A program made the position numbers and the translations under genes. A stretch of DNA of 64,000 bases, from contig JAHLTZ010000035.1 of NCBI GenBank assembly GCA_025786725.1, positions 1 through 64,000 of the forward strand, in the 5' to 3' direction. This document shows positions 22,988-35,571 of this stretch, in pieces. The DNA comes from Syncephalis fuscata (lineage: Eukaryota; Zoopagomycota; Zoopagomycetes; Zoopagales; Piptocephalidaceae). The notes below the pieces were generated by a model that was not told the origin of the DNA, ran no database searches, and saw nothing but the letters and a program-made list of their open reading frames with translations. Numbering within the stretch: position 1 is the stretch's first letter; each line of letters starts with the position of its first letter.

Positions 22988-24187
22988 ATGTCCACACAGA
23001 ATAACGACATACTGCCAAGAATATGGCTAGTTATTGATATAATTCATTATATATCACAATTTAGCGAATTAAGTGCCACAGTAGCACTAGCGCGCACTTG
23101 TAAATTATTGTACAATTCTATTATCGGTTGCGATAATCTTTGGCGCAGAATGTATCAACAGCATTTCCCTCGTGATATCGATACTGATATTGACTGGTTA
23201 CAATGGCAATTGAAGCAAGAACCAAGAATAACTGAAGCAGCAACCGACATGGAGAATAGAGCTACATCAAAGGTTACTTGGTTTCAGCGATATAGACAAC
23301 GTGCCAGTATGGGTTTAAATTGGCAGAATAACAAGCCAACGTCTACATTCTATATAGAATCTACTACGGTAGATAAATTACTAAAGTCAGGTATTGGCCG
23401 TAGCATGATGACTGTGAGCTATCCTGGATGGATTGCAATAGCAAATCGATATAATCCTTTTGTTGATTTGATTAAACTTTCGACAAATAATATAGCCAAA
23501 AATTATCTACTAAAATTGGATGAAAACCGTTTAAAATTTATTAAAAATATAGCATTCTATCAATGCCAACAACAAGTAGATGCCATTGATGAAGGCATGC
23601 GTGTAATTGTATGTTTAGAATACTTTGAAGGGCTCTTTGATGTGCTTCAAGTATGGGACGCAAATAGTTGCCAACTACTACACTTTATCGATATTAATGG
23701 TAAATGGGACGGTAGAATTATAGGCGCATCTTTGTTGGTTTCCAGCTCACAGAGGATTGCTCCATCCAACACTTTACAATCCACCTACTATACTCGACTA
23801 ATCTATAACATTGGTTCAACAACACAATTGCACGAACCTCCATCCATTATTTTTCCAAATATCGACTACTCCTATAAGTATAGGATACATTCGACGAGTA
23901 ATAATGAGACAATTTTTGTACAATACTGCAAAAGCGAGTTCAGACTCGATTATAAGATAATCCGCGTACAATTGACACCTGATACAAATTTGGAGATAAT
24001 TGGAGATGATACGATGCGAATGGCTACAATTGCATCAGATTACATAACTGTCTCCAATCTTACAAAACTCTGGGTTTCAGAATTTTATTCAATTGACCGC
24101 GATCGCATATTAGTTCACTGCAACGCTCACTTACCCGAGGGGACATCGAATGTCAATATAGATAATTATCAACGCTACATCGAGTAG
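22988..24187 (+). CDS. F-box-like protein, family copy 1, probably truncated
   Basis: A 399-codon frame without introns from ATG at 22,988 to TAG at 24,185. The N-terminus has an F-box-like stretch (LPRIWLVIDIIHYISQF, then ARTCKLLYNSII and LWRRMYQQHF), which would recruit a Skp1-cullin ligase. The remainder looks like a degenerate beta-propeller, with short strands such as VIVCLEYFEGLFDVLQVWD. A conserved spot WFQRYRQRASMGLNW is shared with the broken copies at 33.6 kb (KWFHAF) and 38.7 kb (RWFYAYHRRR). Downstream of the stop, to about 24,490, pieces in other frames still look like the C-terminus (LILISAQNLVVFWSLNC, VGHYCVIDAVTGNVDV), so the gene was once longer. A secreted role is unlikely because there is no signal peptide. 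Confidence 0.55.
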   Translation: MSTQNNDILPRIWLVIDIIHYISQFSELSATVALARTCKLLYNSIIGCDNLWRRMYQQHFPRDIDTDIDWLQWQLKQEPRITEAATDMENRATSKVTWFQRYRQRASMGLNWQNNKPTSTFYIESTTVDKLLKSGIGRSMMTVSYPGWIAIANRYNPFVDLIKLSTNNIAKNYLLKLDENRLKFIKNIAFYQCQQQVDAIDEGMRVIVCLEYFEGLFDVLQVWDANSCQLLHFIDINGKWDGRIIGASLLVSSSQRIAPSNTLQSTYYTRLIYNIGSTTQLHEPPSIIFPNIDYSYKYRIHSTSNNETIFVQYCKSEFRLDYKIIRVQLTPDTNLEIIGDDTMRMATIASDYITVSNLTKLWVSEFYSIDRDRILVHCNAHLPEGTSNVNIDNYQRYIE

Positions 24188-24757
24188 TCTCATTAAACAA
24201 AGGAGTCGTCTTTGAATGCAACTATCCAACAAATGATTTTGAAAAACTGATTTTAATTTCAGCACAGAATTTGGTTGTGTTCTGGTCGCTCAATTGCTCA
24301 TCGCTAGTTGTTATGTCACTATTAAATGGAGAGATTTTGCATGAAATCCATTTAAAATCTTAACGGTTAGGCTGTGTTACTTTCAACATCTTATTGATAC
24401 AAAAATCATTGGTTACAATTATAGAGTTGGCCATTATTGTGTTATCGATGCTGTAACAGGCAACGTGGACGTTTATCCATATGCAATATAATGGTAAAAC
24501 ATCGTACATTTGCATTGGGCCACATGCTATTGCTGAATAAGGAGACAGCACTCATTACAAGTTTTATACCTGAACTGAATTAACCTTCATTTAGTAACTA
24601 TTAGTAGTATAATTATTACAATGATAATACATTTAACGACCATTGTTTTAATCAAATTGTGCAACAATTCACATGTGAAACAAATAGGCAAATAAACGGG
24701 CATAATATTCAGGCGACTAGCAAACAAGAAAAATGATAAACAAAAGGAAAATAACAT
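24188..24757. other. Decayed 3' end of the F-box gene and intergenic DNA
   Basis: 24,212-24,490 keeps protein-like pieces of the F-box family C-terminus in shifting frames. After that only the AT-rich 3' flank of CLPX is visible. Confidence 0.5.
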
Positions 24758-27252
24758 CTAAATTACGGCGACTCGTTCACGTGAATTGGCCGTTTGTTGC
24801 TGTGACTGTTGACGGGAACGACCTCGGTGTGGTGGTTTTACATCAGTCGTTGTTGTTGTTGTTGTCGACTCGCTGGTCTCAGTTTGTACATCACTTTCCA
24901 GCATAGCTCGGTCTACTGCCACTTCTTCTCCACGGGCAAAATAGAGCGGTGCCCGTTGTCGATTGGCCGCTGCCTCATCAACTACAACATATCGAATGGA
25001 TGAGCCAGGAGCATCATACATTGGTTCCAATAAAGTAGTTTCCTATTACAAATGATTAACATCACTAGTTTAGTGATACTGTTATAATAATTACCATAAT
25101 ACGACGTAGACCACGTGCACCTGTTTGTTTCTCAATCGATTGACGAGCAATAGCGCGCAATGCTCCTTGCGTCACACGTAATTGAACATTATTAATACCG
25201 AATAGATATTCGTATTGTTTAAGCAGTGCGTTACGCGGTTCACATAATACACGTATTAAGCTTCCTCGCTTAGCTGATTGACACTGGCCACAACAGGCAA
25301 TCGACCAACAAATTCGGGTATTAATCCATATTTAACCAAATCTATCATTAAATGATTACTACTAATATTATAATAATTCACCACACAGTTTACCTGTTGG
25401 CTCTACCAAGCTTAATGGGTTATCAGCAATATCGCTATTTTCATGACGCTGTATAGGCGATGGCTTTTTACTTTCTGCCGATGGTTCCGATCCAGATGTT
25501 CCAGCTTCATCGGCTTTACCTCGAATGGTTGCCTCAAATCCAATGGACTACAATACTATATTAAACAATGATATAACTAGTAAATACCAACTTACTCCAC
25601 GTGCTACTCGATCCAACACCAACTTATCCAATCCAATAAATGCACCACTGACAATAAACAAAATATTACTTGTATCTACTTGAATACTATCGCCTGTCCT
25701 AGCTGCTGCTGCTGAAGAAGAAGAAGAGGATCCTGGTCCACCCATACCAGGCGGGCCACGTCCCAGCATACCTCCTCCAACACCGCTATCTCCTGGACCA
25801 CCTGGCATACCACCAGTAGGAGGTGGACCGGGTGGGCCGGGCATGCCATTACTCTTGTCCGGTACGGTCACAATTGATCCTTCAAGCATTTTAAGCAGTG
25901 CTTGTTGTACACCTTCACCCGACACGTCTTTTGATAATGATACGGCATCGGGTCGTTTGGCCAGTTTATCAATTTCATCGATAAAGACAATACCTTGTTC
26001 AGCTTGCTGAACATCATAGTCACAGCTTTGTAACAAACGCTGTATAACCTGTTCAACATCTTCACCAACATAACCGGCTTGCGTCAAAGGCGTAGCATCA
26101 GATATACTAAATGGAACCCGTAGTATTTGAGCTAATGTCTTGGCCAGTAAAGTTTTGCCTATAAACAGTCGTTTTAACAACCAAATAACTACATATTATC
26201 ATCTATGCTTACCTGATCCAGTGGGTCCAAGTAATAAAACATTGCTTTTATCAAAATTTGGCATATTTGCATCTAGAAAAGCTGTGTCCATTCCATCGTG
26301 GCCCGGTAGAACACGGCCATGTCCAAGCCATGTATTCTGATTCGAAGATAGTCGGCTATCGTTAAATGGATCAAATGAGCCTGCCATACGAGTTTGCGAT
26401 GTTGATAGCTTCGACTCTACACCATCACTTCTTGGATGTTGTCCAGCCGTAGGTGGATTCAACCATGGCCGTGTATCATCAGGTATGGCCTGTCCGGCTG
26501 CTGATTGTGGTTCTCCCGCTAATGGTAGTCGAGAAGATGCTACATTAGATGGTGGCGATGATGAGGGTGGAAAAGGGGCGATATTTGGTGATATATGTGG
26601 TGGTGATGTCGATGTGTTTGTCGTTGATGTCGTTGTTCGATAATTAGGTGTTATTGTGGCTGTGAATCCTTCACGATCTGTTACACCAAGTCCGTGTGTT
26701 GTTCGTTGATATTCAGCCAGGTGGCGTTGCATTATATTTGCCCGTACTCGCTGATAGTGATTAAATACAGCGACAGCAAGTACCTTTTTAGCCCGGTCCT
26801 GCCCAATAATATATTCATCCAAATGCTGAACAATCTAATACAATGTCTTTATTAGTTTATTACACTGACTTTACACAATCTATAGTTACTGTGCGTGGAT
26901 TGGCAAGGATTGACGACCAGGCTCCTTCACCTTCAATATCGGACGGTGGCTGTGTACCAGCATTAATGGTATTTGAATAGCTACCACCACGACCATCATC
27001 TCCACCACTTCCATTGCTGCCTTTCTTTAAAGGAGGTACAGAAGCTGTTTCGTCAAATGGTGGTGGCATGTTGGTTGGGCCGCCGTCTGTCTCATTGCCA
27101 CGCCGTAGAATACCAGTAGGTCGTATGTTCAAAGCGACTAGCGAAGGACGTATATACGCTCTGGTGGCATTGACACGAGAAAGTAGACGTGGAGTTGGCC
27201 TTCGATAAAGGCTCGGCACTAAGTGTCGATGTACAGAGCGTATAGACAGCAT
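24758..27252 (-). CDS. CLPX: Mitochondrial ClpX-type AAA+ unfoldase
   Basis: Six exons: 27252-26875, 26834-26213, 26158-25596, 25547-25394, 25341-25095, 25042-24758; 749 aa if one missing base is allowed (start at 27,258 also possible). The basic, Ser/Arg-rich N-terminus suits a mitochondrial presequence. Key parts: [19 protein letters not shown], Walker A GPTGSGKT (split by intron 2), [15 protein letters not shown], Walker [37 protein letters not shown] and the sensor-2 region [12 protein letters not shown]. ClpX unfolds matrix proteins and may feed ClpP. There is a Gly/Pro/Ser-rich insert of about 55 residues between VPDKSNG and DSIQVDTSN, another low-complexity segment before Walker A, and no N-terminal zinc finger. 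The frame breaks at about 25,257-25,261 (EEA/LIRVL). Confidence 0.92.
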
Positions 27253-27785
27253 CGTCAACTAGAGAGCTGGTATGAATATCACTGCTGTTACGAATCTTGT
27301 TATAACGATGGTAGTTATGAATACTTGAAGGGAAAGCGACGATGAATATTTTGTATATATGGCTACAAGGGAAAAGGGGACTAGATTGTATACTTGAAGG
27401 ACTGTGGGGACGAATCTTGTATTTCCCTTAACTATCTGATGGTCATAAGTCGGAATATTAAAGATCAGTAATACAGTGGACTATTTTTAGTGTCGATTTA
27501 TATAACAAGTAGATGTGACTACAAGTAGTATTTAGTTTGTTATTATACATTATTAATACAATTACATGTTGCATTTTTATTTAAATTAAACTAGTATTGC
27601 TAGTAACTTGTACTTTGTATATATAGAATTTAAATAATAAATAAATTCAGACGTAATATTGTTGTTTTATCTGCTCATTGCTTTTCTATCTTATTGTATT
27701 TTACTAGTATAGCTAATTGCGTTTATTAATTAAAGCTTATTTATTTACAATTGATGTCAAATAGCTGCAGCACTGCATCTTATTT
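27253..27785. other. CLPX 5' flank and 3' flank of the small mitochondrial gene
   Basis: Contains two related short stretches near 27,285 and 27,400 (ACGAATCTTGT and a nearby ATACTTGAAGG), suggesting a small local duplication upstream of CLPX. Otherwise AT-rich with no gene seen. Confidence 0.4.
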
Positions 27786-28133
27786 TCAAATATTGCTAGC
27801 AATACTTGCATCAGGCTCATCCATTTCACGATAGCCAGAATGCTTCGGTGCCCAGATTCTTGACCAAAGAGGTACGCGCACTTCATCGGCTGCAACTTTG
27901 TTGGCCATTAAACGTGTACCAGTAAAAGCGGCGTAGGCAACACAGCCCAGGGCAATGTAAACCTCTGGATGGCCAGCGAATCGTCGCTTATTATAAGGGC
28001 CTTGCTTTAATGGTGAAGTACGGGAAGCATCCTTCCAAATATCCGGCAAATGAGGCCGAAATGAAGGACGATTACTAGCAAAGCGACGCACTTGCGTCAA
28101 GCATTGACGATTATTAAGAATAGGGCGCAACAT
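27786..28133 (-). CDS. Small probable mitochondrial membrane protein, family not recognised
   Basis: 115 aa, single exon. The N-terminus (MLRPILNNRQCLTQVRRFAS) is Arg-rich without acidic residues, like a mitochondrial presequence with a possible cleavage near RRFAS. One membrane helix follows (VYIALGCVAYAAFTGTRLM) after a Pro/Arg-rich linker, and the tail is hydrophilic (VPLWSRIWAPKHSGYREMD). The size and plan (presequence, linker, one helix, short tail) suit a supernumerary subunit of a respiratory complex or ATP synthase, but I do not recognise the family and claim no function. Confidence 0.55.
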   Translation of the reverse strand: MLRPILNNRQCLTQVRRFASNRPSFRPHLPDIWKDASRTSPLKQGPYNKRRFAGHPEVYIALGCVAYAAFTGTRLMANKVAADEVRVPLWSRIWAPKHSGYREMDEPDASIASNI

Positions 28134-29181
28134 AGTGAGAATGAGTATAATAACAGGCTGTAATTTGCAATAATGTTAGGCTGTATTTTTTCAGTTTTAT
28201 ATATATACCAGCTAGTATTACATGACGTCAATGTCTGAGACACTGGTTGATATTTGAAACAACTTTGCAATGACGAAAACAATTAATAAAAATTAAAAAT
28301 TAAAATTAAAAACCAAGGTTTTATACATTGTAGCATCAGCAGCGACTGTTTGGACTGAGCTGAATAACACAAGCTATGATATTGATATTTGACATCTATA
28401 CGATTGTAGTAAATCAAACAATATCAATATCAATATCATTATTACAATTTAACGTTGCTTGTATTATCTCGATATTAATACGCTACGGAATTTAATTCGT
28501 GTCTTTGATGTTTAATGTATAAATTATTGTGATCATATAAAATCAGTGTTTGCATTATTTTTTATTTTAATTTGTAATTAAATTGATTAATAGTTTATAA
28601 TAAGATTATAAATTACATGATACAAGCATTAAAATGCAAATACTAAAGAGTACAACGTACTTGCCAAACAGTTTGTACTATCGATTAGACATTATAACAG
28701 CAAATCAATTATATTATTGTAGCACTGTTTTGTTTATTACTTTATTGGCCATACTCATCATTTATATTCATATTATATCAATTATCCAATCGATTATCCT
28801 TATTAATTTGTTAAACGAATCATAACCAATTTACTCGTTTCTATACTAATCCTGATCACGTGCTATGTACCAAATCATTAATATCGGTAGTTATCGGCTA
28901 TTTACCATTCCGCGCTCTCTCTCACACAGACACAGAAATCACCGTTCTATGTCGCCATCGACCAGTTGATTAAAAGACCTCTTCAGCAACGGCAATACTT
29001 TTATTACTATTACTCTCAACAACACCACTAGTATATTCGTTCACGTTTATCGACCGTGTACGCTAGCTCCGTCATTCTTGCTTTAAACACACACACACAC
29101 AATACCTTGACTACTGCCTACTATTGTTAATATACACGGGTATTTCACTCGTGTACACCTCTACTTGATTGCAACTACAGC
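28134..29181. other. Intergenic, divergent promoter region
   Basis: About 1 kb between the small mitochondrial gene (-) and the ABCD transporter (+). A set of short tandem ATATCA units is at about 28,420-28,440 and an (AC)n run at about 29,088-29,101. The 63-aa frame at 28,634 is hydrophobic by AT composition only. Confidence 0.5.
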
Positions 29182-31873
29182 ATGCCGACCGTTTTCTCAA
29201 AGCCAGGTTCGGCCCAAGCGCTGGCTGCTCAATTTCTACACGGCCTGTCGGATCCACGGGCTCGTCGCGCTATTTACCTGTCTATTATTGCTATTGTTGG
29301 CATACGCATTCAACGGGCATACCGGGCTGCCCAACGTCGTCGAGAACAGCGCAAAAATGATATTGCTGCAGGACGTATTGATCGTATTAGTGCGCCCGCA
29401 AAAAAAGGCTCGCGTGCTGAAGTTGATATGATTTTCTTTGAACGCTTGCAATATTTGCTACGTATTGTTATTCCTGGTGTCAAGTCTAAAGAATTCTGGA
29501 TGTTATTGCTTCACTCGGCCTTCCTTGGTAAATTCACGCTGATTGATGGATTATTTACATAATGTTAACAATATTTTATTTGATTATTAGTATTTCGAAC
29601 TATTCTATCCGTCTACATTGCTTCGCTAGATGGTCGGATTGTTAGCGCATTGGTAGGCGGATTGATTAACAACACATCCAGCACAGTTACTTATAATTGA
29701 TATGGTTGATTAGGTACGTGGCCGTGGCAAAGATTTCCTTACCGGTATCATGTGGTGGATGGGTATTGCTATACCGGCTACCTACACAAACAGCATGCTT
29801 TCATTTATGCAAAGTAAACTGGCTATCCAGTTCCGTACTCGGTTAACCGATCATATCCACGACCGCTACTTGTCGGATATGACTTTCTACGGCATTAGCA
29901 ATTTGGATGATCGTATTAAGAATGCCGATCAGTAAGTGTTGATATGACTATTGAATAGCAATTATAGCAAATGTACTTACGCACTACCGTTAGATGTGTA
30001 ACAGTAGATGTGCAAAAGTTCTGTCAGTCATTAGCTGAAATCTACTCAAACTTGGCCAAACCATTGTTGGATATTTTCATTTACAATTACCAGCTGCGCC
30101 AGAATGTTGGTGGCCGGTTCTTGTTTTTGGCCAATATTGTTGTACACTTCTCGGCCTGGATACTTCGAGTATTAACACCAAAGTTTGGCAAGATGGTGGC
30201 TGAAGAGCAGCGTTTAGAGGTAGGCGAAAACATTTGAATAAATAGACAATACTAACACTGGTTTATATATAGGGCGAACTTCGTTTCCGTCACTCTCGTG
30301 TTATTGAGAATGCTGAAGAAATTGCCTTGTATGGTGGGCATGAAATTGAAAAGAATGTACTGGATCGTGCTTATTTCAATTTGATTCGACACGTAAATCG
30401 TATATTCCGTGCCCGTATTCTACACGGCATGATGGAAGACTTTATCATCAAGTACTTCTGGGGTGCTATGGGCCTAATTACCTGTGCTATCCCTGTATTC
30501 GTGCCACTTAAGGGACGCGAGGCCGGTCCAGATCTTGGTATGCGCACCCAAGGATTTATTACAAATCGACGCTTGTTGCTTAACTCGTCGGATGCCTTTG
30601 GACGTATCATGTATTCTTACAAGGAATTACCGAGTTGGCCGGATATACTTCACGAGTGGCCGAGCTACTTGAAGTATTTAACGAGGTAAAGGAAGGCCGG
30701 TTCCAAAAGACACTCGTCTCTTCTGGTACCACGGCCGAGAATGCTCGTGTACTTAATTCGCGAGGTGTTGTTGTTGAAAGTGATACTATTGAGTTCACTG
30801 ATGTGCCTATTGTATCGCCCAACGGTGATGTACTTGTAAAAGCACTCAGCTTTTACGTACGTCCTGGTATGCATTTGTTGATAGTAGGACCCAATGGCTG
30901 TGGTAAAAGTTCGCTTTTCCGTATTCTTGGCGGCCTATGGCCAGTCTATGGCGGCACTGTGCATAAGCCAGATCCTTCCAAGGTGTTCTACATTCCACAA
31001 AGACCATATCTTTCGCTAGGTACTCTACGTGATCAGTAAGTATAGATGAGCAATGGAATAGTATGTGTACTTATTTTATGTTAGAATTATTTATCCACAT
31101 ACAGTTGATGTTATGAAAAAACGTAAGTAAATAATAATTGTCACTGATCAAGGTTTCTAACTGTTTGTATTTAGGTGGTATTACTGATGATGATTTATTG
31201 AAAATACTTGGCCTGGTTCAACTTGGCCACATTGTTGAACGCGAGGGTGGCTGGGAAATCGAACGTGAATGGAAGGATGCACTTTCTGGTGGAGATAAAC
31301 AACGAGTAAGTAAAACGCGCTTAAACCTACACTGCTAACGCACTATTGATAGATTGCTATGGCTCGTCTATTTTATCACCGACCACGTTATGCTATTCTT
31401 GATGAATGTAGGTTTAATAGACGATGGTGCCATAGTAGCTGACTAATTATTATATTGGCATATTAGGCACAAGTGCAGTTAGCATGGATATCGAACGTAT
31501 TATGTATACCCACGCCACTGGTAAGCGTATAGCACTAAATACCCGATCGTATAAACCAACCGAGCATTACTTTTTTGATTTATAGAACTGGGCATTACGC
31601 TAATGACTGTATCTCATCGAGCATCGTTATGGAAATATCACAACTTTATTTTGCAATATGACGGACAAGGTGGCTATGTGTTTACTAAATTGGATGCTGA
31701 ACGCCGTCTTCAGCTACAAGAGGAGAAGCAACAGGTAAGTAAATGAGAAAATTAAATTAATGGTATATTTACGTAATAAATTATTGCAGATTGAACACAA
31801 GTTGGTAGAGGTGCCAAAACTGGAAGCACGTCTTGAAGAATTGCGCGCATTACAAGCGACCAGAAATGCCTAA
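29182..31873 (+). CDS. Peroxisomal ABC half-transporter, subfamily D (Pxa1/Pxa2, ALDP type)
   Basis: Eleven exons: 29182-29527, 29591-29652, 29714-29931, 29994-30219, 30273-31035, 31085-31122, 31175-31315, 31353-31407, 31467-31520, 31586-31734, 31800-31873; 708 aa with one added base. The ABCD membrane domain shows [23 protein letters not shown] (split here by an intron after LHSAFL) and the EAA-like region [13 protein letters not shown]. The nucleotide-binding domain has Walker [11 protein letters not shown]-loop [15 protein letters not shown], signature LSGGDKQR, Walker B YAILDECTSAVS and the switch VSHRASLWK. Such dimers import very-long-chain acyl-CoA into peroxisomes. The frame breaks at about 30,627-30,630 ([14 protein letters not shown]). 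Confidence 0.9.
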
Positions 31874-32178
31874 ATATTTTTACAATAAATTTTACGAGTG
31901 TTTTGATAGCAATCATGTGATTTGTGTAAGGCATAAAAATTTATAACCAATACAATTATTACAATTTCTTTAGAAGAAATAATAGACAAGCTTTAAAGAA
32001 GTTTGATTCTTATATACAGAATAATGTATGTTCTGGCATTCATCATAGCACAATTCTATATCTTATTGCAAGTCTATGTTTATTCAATGCATAGTAAACC
32101 TATATTCATATAAATATTCTATTTATCTTTGTAGTTACAATAGGTATACTCTGTGCTAATCGACATAGGCAATAACAA
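31874..32178. other. Convergent 3' flanks
   Basis: AT-rich region between the end of the ABCD gene (+) and the decayed F-box gene (-). No gene seen. Confidence 0.5.
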
Positions 32179-33818
32179 TTAAAATGACAAATCTATTATT
32201 TTATAGTTCCCGTCGTCTATTATTAACGCCGCGTTTTTTAAGTTGAATGTATCATTTAGTACTAAACGATTTCCAATTAGGCGGTCAAACCTTGTAAGAA
32301 TATATGGGTGACCAAATGATTTTTTGTACAAGTACTTTGAATTTGCTATACCCAAATTTCTCGTACAATTTGAATAAATTAAATCCATTGCTATGAATGT
32401 GCTGTCGTGCTCCGCTTTATAAATAATAAATCTTCCCATATATAATGAAAAAAAATTAGTATACAAGACCATATGTTGCATGCGAGGAGCTGCAGGCATT
32501 GAACTTAAAGTTTCTATATCGATGCGTGTTAATATAGCGCCATCGACTATGCTGTGAAATGCCCATCCTCTTTCATATACAACGAGAATGTGTTTAGAAC
32601 CAAATAGCGGTACTGTATTATAAAAGAAATCTTTACGTGTCCAAATGGGCTTTACGTCTTTAATGCAAACGTTTGAATGGCCGCATTTTGTTGAAATCAT
32701 AGTCAAACTTATTTCATTTGCGCTACTTTTGTTCCACTCATCAAAAGATAAATGTGAGTTATTTTCAATCAAACTCGCTTATCATCCAGCTTCTTAACAA
32801 GAATTTCAGATTCGTCAATTCTCAAAGTGGATTTCTCCTTGCATTAGACAGCGTGGCCATATCCTATATGACGATTTGAAAACTCCCATACATTCCATCT
32901 AAGTGTGCAGTGGAGTGCATTCGACCATCCAACGATTTACTAAATACAATTGCTGCCTCATCAGTACTCTAATAAAAATGTTTCTCCATAGTGTTTTGTA
33001 ATGATGCCCATACATCTTTGACCGTTAGCAAGATCGAAAACGCGGGTAATTGCTAGTGGATCAGATCCATAATCTGTTCGCTTTCCAAGTCAATATAATT
33101 AACTAGCATCCAACGACCACGGATGTTTGCATTACTGCATAAACAGGAAAATTGACGTGGTCGCATAATGAGACTAAATGTACTGGCCAAATGGAAATTA
33201 AGCATGGTGTTTCGTGGCTAAAATTTACGCAATTTGTTGTGTACTGATAACCACCACAAATCTGTCTGATATCAGGCATTGTTTTGCGTACGACATATAG
33301 TCCACATCATTCATAAATAGTCTACGCAAGCGCCAAAATCGTTTAGTAAATGCTTCTCCTATTAATTGCACTGCTCAGCAATGAAACATTCCGACAGTTC
33401 ATCTCGATGATAAGCAATTCTTTGCAATACCATAAAACAAGCATTATCTGGCTCCTTTTCCGCTACATCTTTGACTGGGTATGGTGTGTCTTTAAGCCAA
33501 TTTACATCAGTAGCACGCCGATAGCAAATGCATGAAACCATTTGATATGCTGGTTATGCAACTGTGCAATGTTGATTATTTTTTGGCCTGTAATGTCAAC
33601 AGTCTCGATGCACGTATTGTCTTTACATACCAGGCCAGCCATTTCATCTCATTGTCATCAGCAAGATTGTAATACTGCTTATATCGCTGATACCAGAAAT
33701 TATTCTGTTGACTGACACAATACCGCAGCCATTTATTGCAGCATGAAAGCAGAACAAGTGAGTCGCTGGCAGAAAATACCGCAACACGTCCAATAACAAG
33801 TATGGGGATACGGTCCAT
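32179..33818 (-). pseudogene. F-box-like protein, family copy 2, decayed
   Basis: Starts at 33,818 with an F-box-like piece (MDRIPILVIGRVAVFSA, then CCNKWLRYCVSQQNN and FWYQRYKQYY). The frame stops at 33,576 and resumes in others. Family-like fragments follow: KWFHAF at about 33,540, RRATDVNWLKDTPYP, and a terminal open stretch of 197 codons (32,772-32,179) with propeller-like strands such as HILVVYERGWAFHSIVDGA. Several shifts and stops are spread over 1.6 kb, more than the one-base errors found in housekeeping genes, so genuine decay is likely. Confidence 0.6.
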
Positions 33819-35571
33819 TGTGCATAACTAAATAAGACAATAAAAAGATAGTAGCTGGATTGTCAAGAACTATTCACGTCAATAATAATTTACTAAAAAA
33901 TAGACGATCATAGTGCGTAGCTATAATGAACATAAGCTAAACGCGTATTTGGTTTTATATATATATATATATCGTGCAACCTCCAAAGGCCTTGAACTTT
34001 GAAATGATGATCTGCTTGCAATGCAACTATCATACCCATATTATTCATCTAGTATGATAATATTGTTCTGTATTAATACTAGTATATGTAGAATCTCATT
34101 TATTAGTCGAATATATCAATCATATAGCATGCTGTAGGTCATTTAATATTACTATATAATTTATTTCATTCATTGATTTATATAAATTCTAATTTTAATT
34201 TAACTGTATAATATTTTATTGTTACTATTATGACATTATGATCATAATCTTGTGAATGTGTGACTAAGAAATATACCGTGTAATTAGATGACTTGTTAAA
34301 ACCGTATGTGATTAGTCACAATAATATATATATATTAAATATCAACACTAATTACTAGCAATAATTGACTATTACAAAGACATAACTAGTAAATATCATT
34401 AACTGTAAACATATGAACAGTTACATAAGCTACTACGTTGGGCTAGTAATGAAATACTATAAAGTATTTAGATTTTACTGTTAGCTATGTTTATTATATA
34501 ATAATAACTTTATTAATATTAATAAAAACAATTAATTTAATTTATTTCTAGTTAGCGTGCTACAAATTATTCTTTTTATTATAATTAAACTGTAATAATT
34601 AGTGGCCAATAAGAAATACGTTTATTATCAAATCAATATAGCCAACCAACACATTGTATTCTGAGTGTTAATGTAAGCATTAATAAGCATCAGAAATTAA
34701 AGCTATACGATAACGTCAGTATAGAATATTGCTTGATCATCTAAGCCGCTATTTCTAAAATTAGAACTGTAGCAATGCAATTATTTTCATTATTTTATAT
34801 TGAATCTATCCCATTAGCATTCATCAATTAAATTTAAGTTGATCTTTTAATAATACAACTTTATTACTAAACAAGAAATAGCGCGAAATGCTACCAGATG
34901 CTGGGCAATCTAGTAGTGTCACGTGCTGAAATACGATAGCAAAAGATATTTTAAAGTTTTTTGGGAATCAACACAAAGTGAGACGTGGCCGCCTTTTTAG
35001 TGATCTCAAACAACAAAATCTGTGGATTTAAAAAAAGAATACGGAGATGAAGCTGTAATTTAGACATAGCACAATCAGATTACAACAATAAGAAATGTAA
35101 ATGCCTATATTATTTGATACAAATGATCGAGCGACTACAAGGCTATATTACATGCTGCAGCTTTGCTAAAAAAAGACATACTGCGAAAAGGCTTAGAAAT
35201 GGCAACACCAAGATTGCAGAAAAGAATGTACAACAGATTCGAAGAAATCTTACTTTTACGAATTATACTAAAATGGTCGTAATAGCGTGCAATTGGACTT
35301 AATTGGTATTAGCTCATGTGTTTAATACCTTATTCAATCTACTTATCCTTTTATAGCATTTTAAATCTCAAAATAGAAATTCAAAATTATTTTGTACATA
35401 ATTGCTGGCAAAGTCCATATACATGTTTAAATAAAATGCATTAAATAATTCAAAAAGCTTTTATTTTTATCTTATTTACAAATTTATACACTTATACACC
35501 ACTATACTGAAGACGACTTTTCTGCTGCTCTGCCTTCTTAAAGGTCGTTCTAAGTGATTAAGATTATAGAT
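33819..35571. other. Long AT-rich region with dispersed repeat and an unidentified remnant
   Basis: A (TA)n run lies at about 33,956-33,972. About 34,230-34,800 is a dispersed repeat described separately. About 34,885-35,310 is less AT-rich and has a short frame (62 aa at 35,114-35,302, Lys/Arg-rich) and ATG-initiated scraps without recognisable domain, possibly the remains of a gene. The rest shows nothing. Confidence 0.45.
34230..34800 (+). repeat. Dispersed diverged repeat, copy 2 (upstream of subtilase-like gene)
   Basis: The first half (34,230-34,470) aligns with 37,610-37,860: ATCTTGTGAATGTGTG, AAATATACCGTG, AGATGACTTGTT, GATTAGTCACAATAATATA, AATGAAATACTATAAAGT. The second half (34,470-34,800) aligns with 13,985-14,335. 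The subtilase-like gene therefore sits between two direct copies of the element. Confidence 0.6.
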
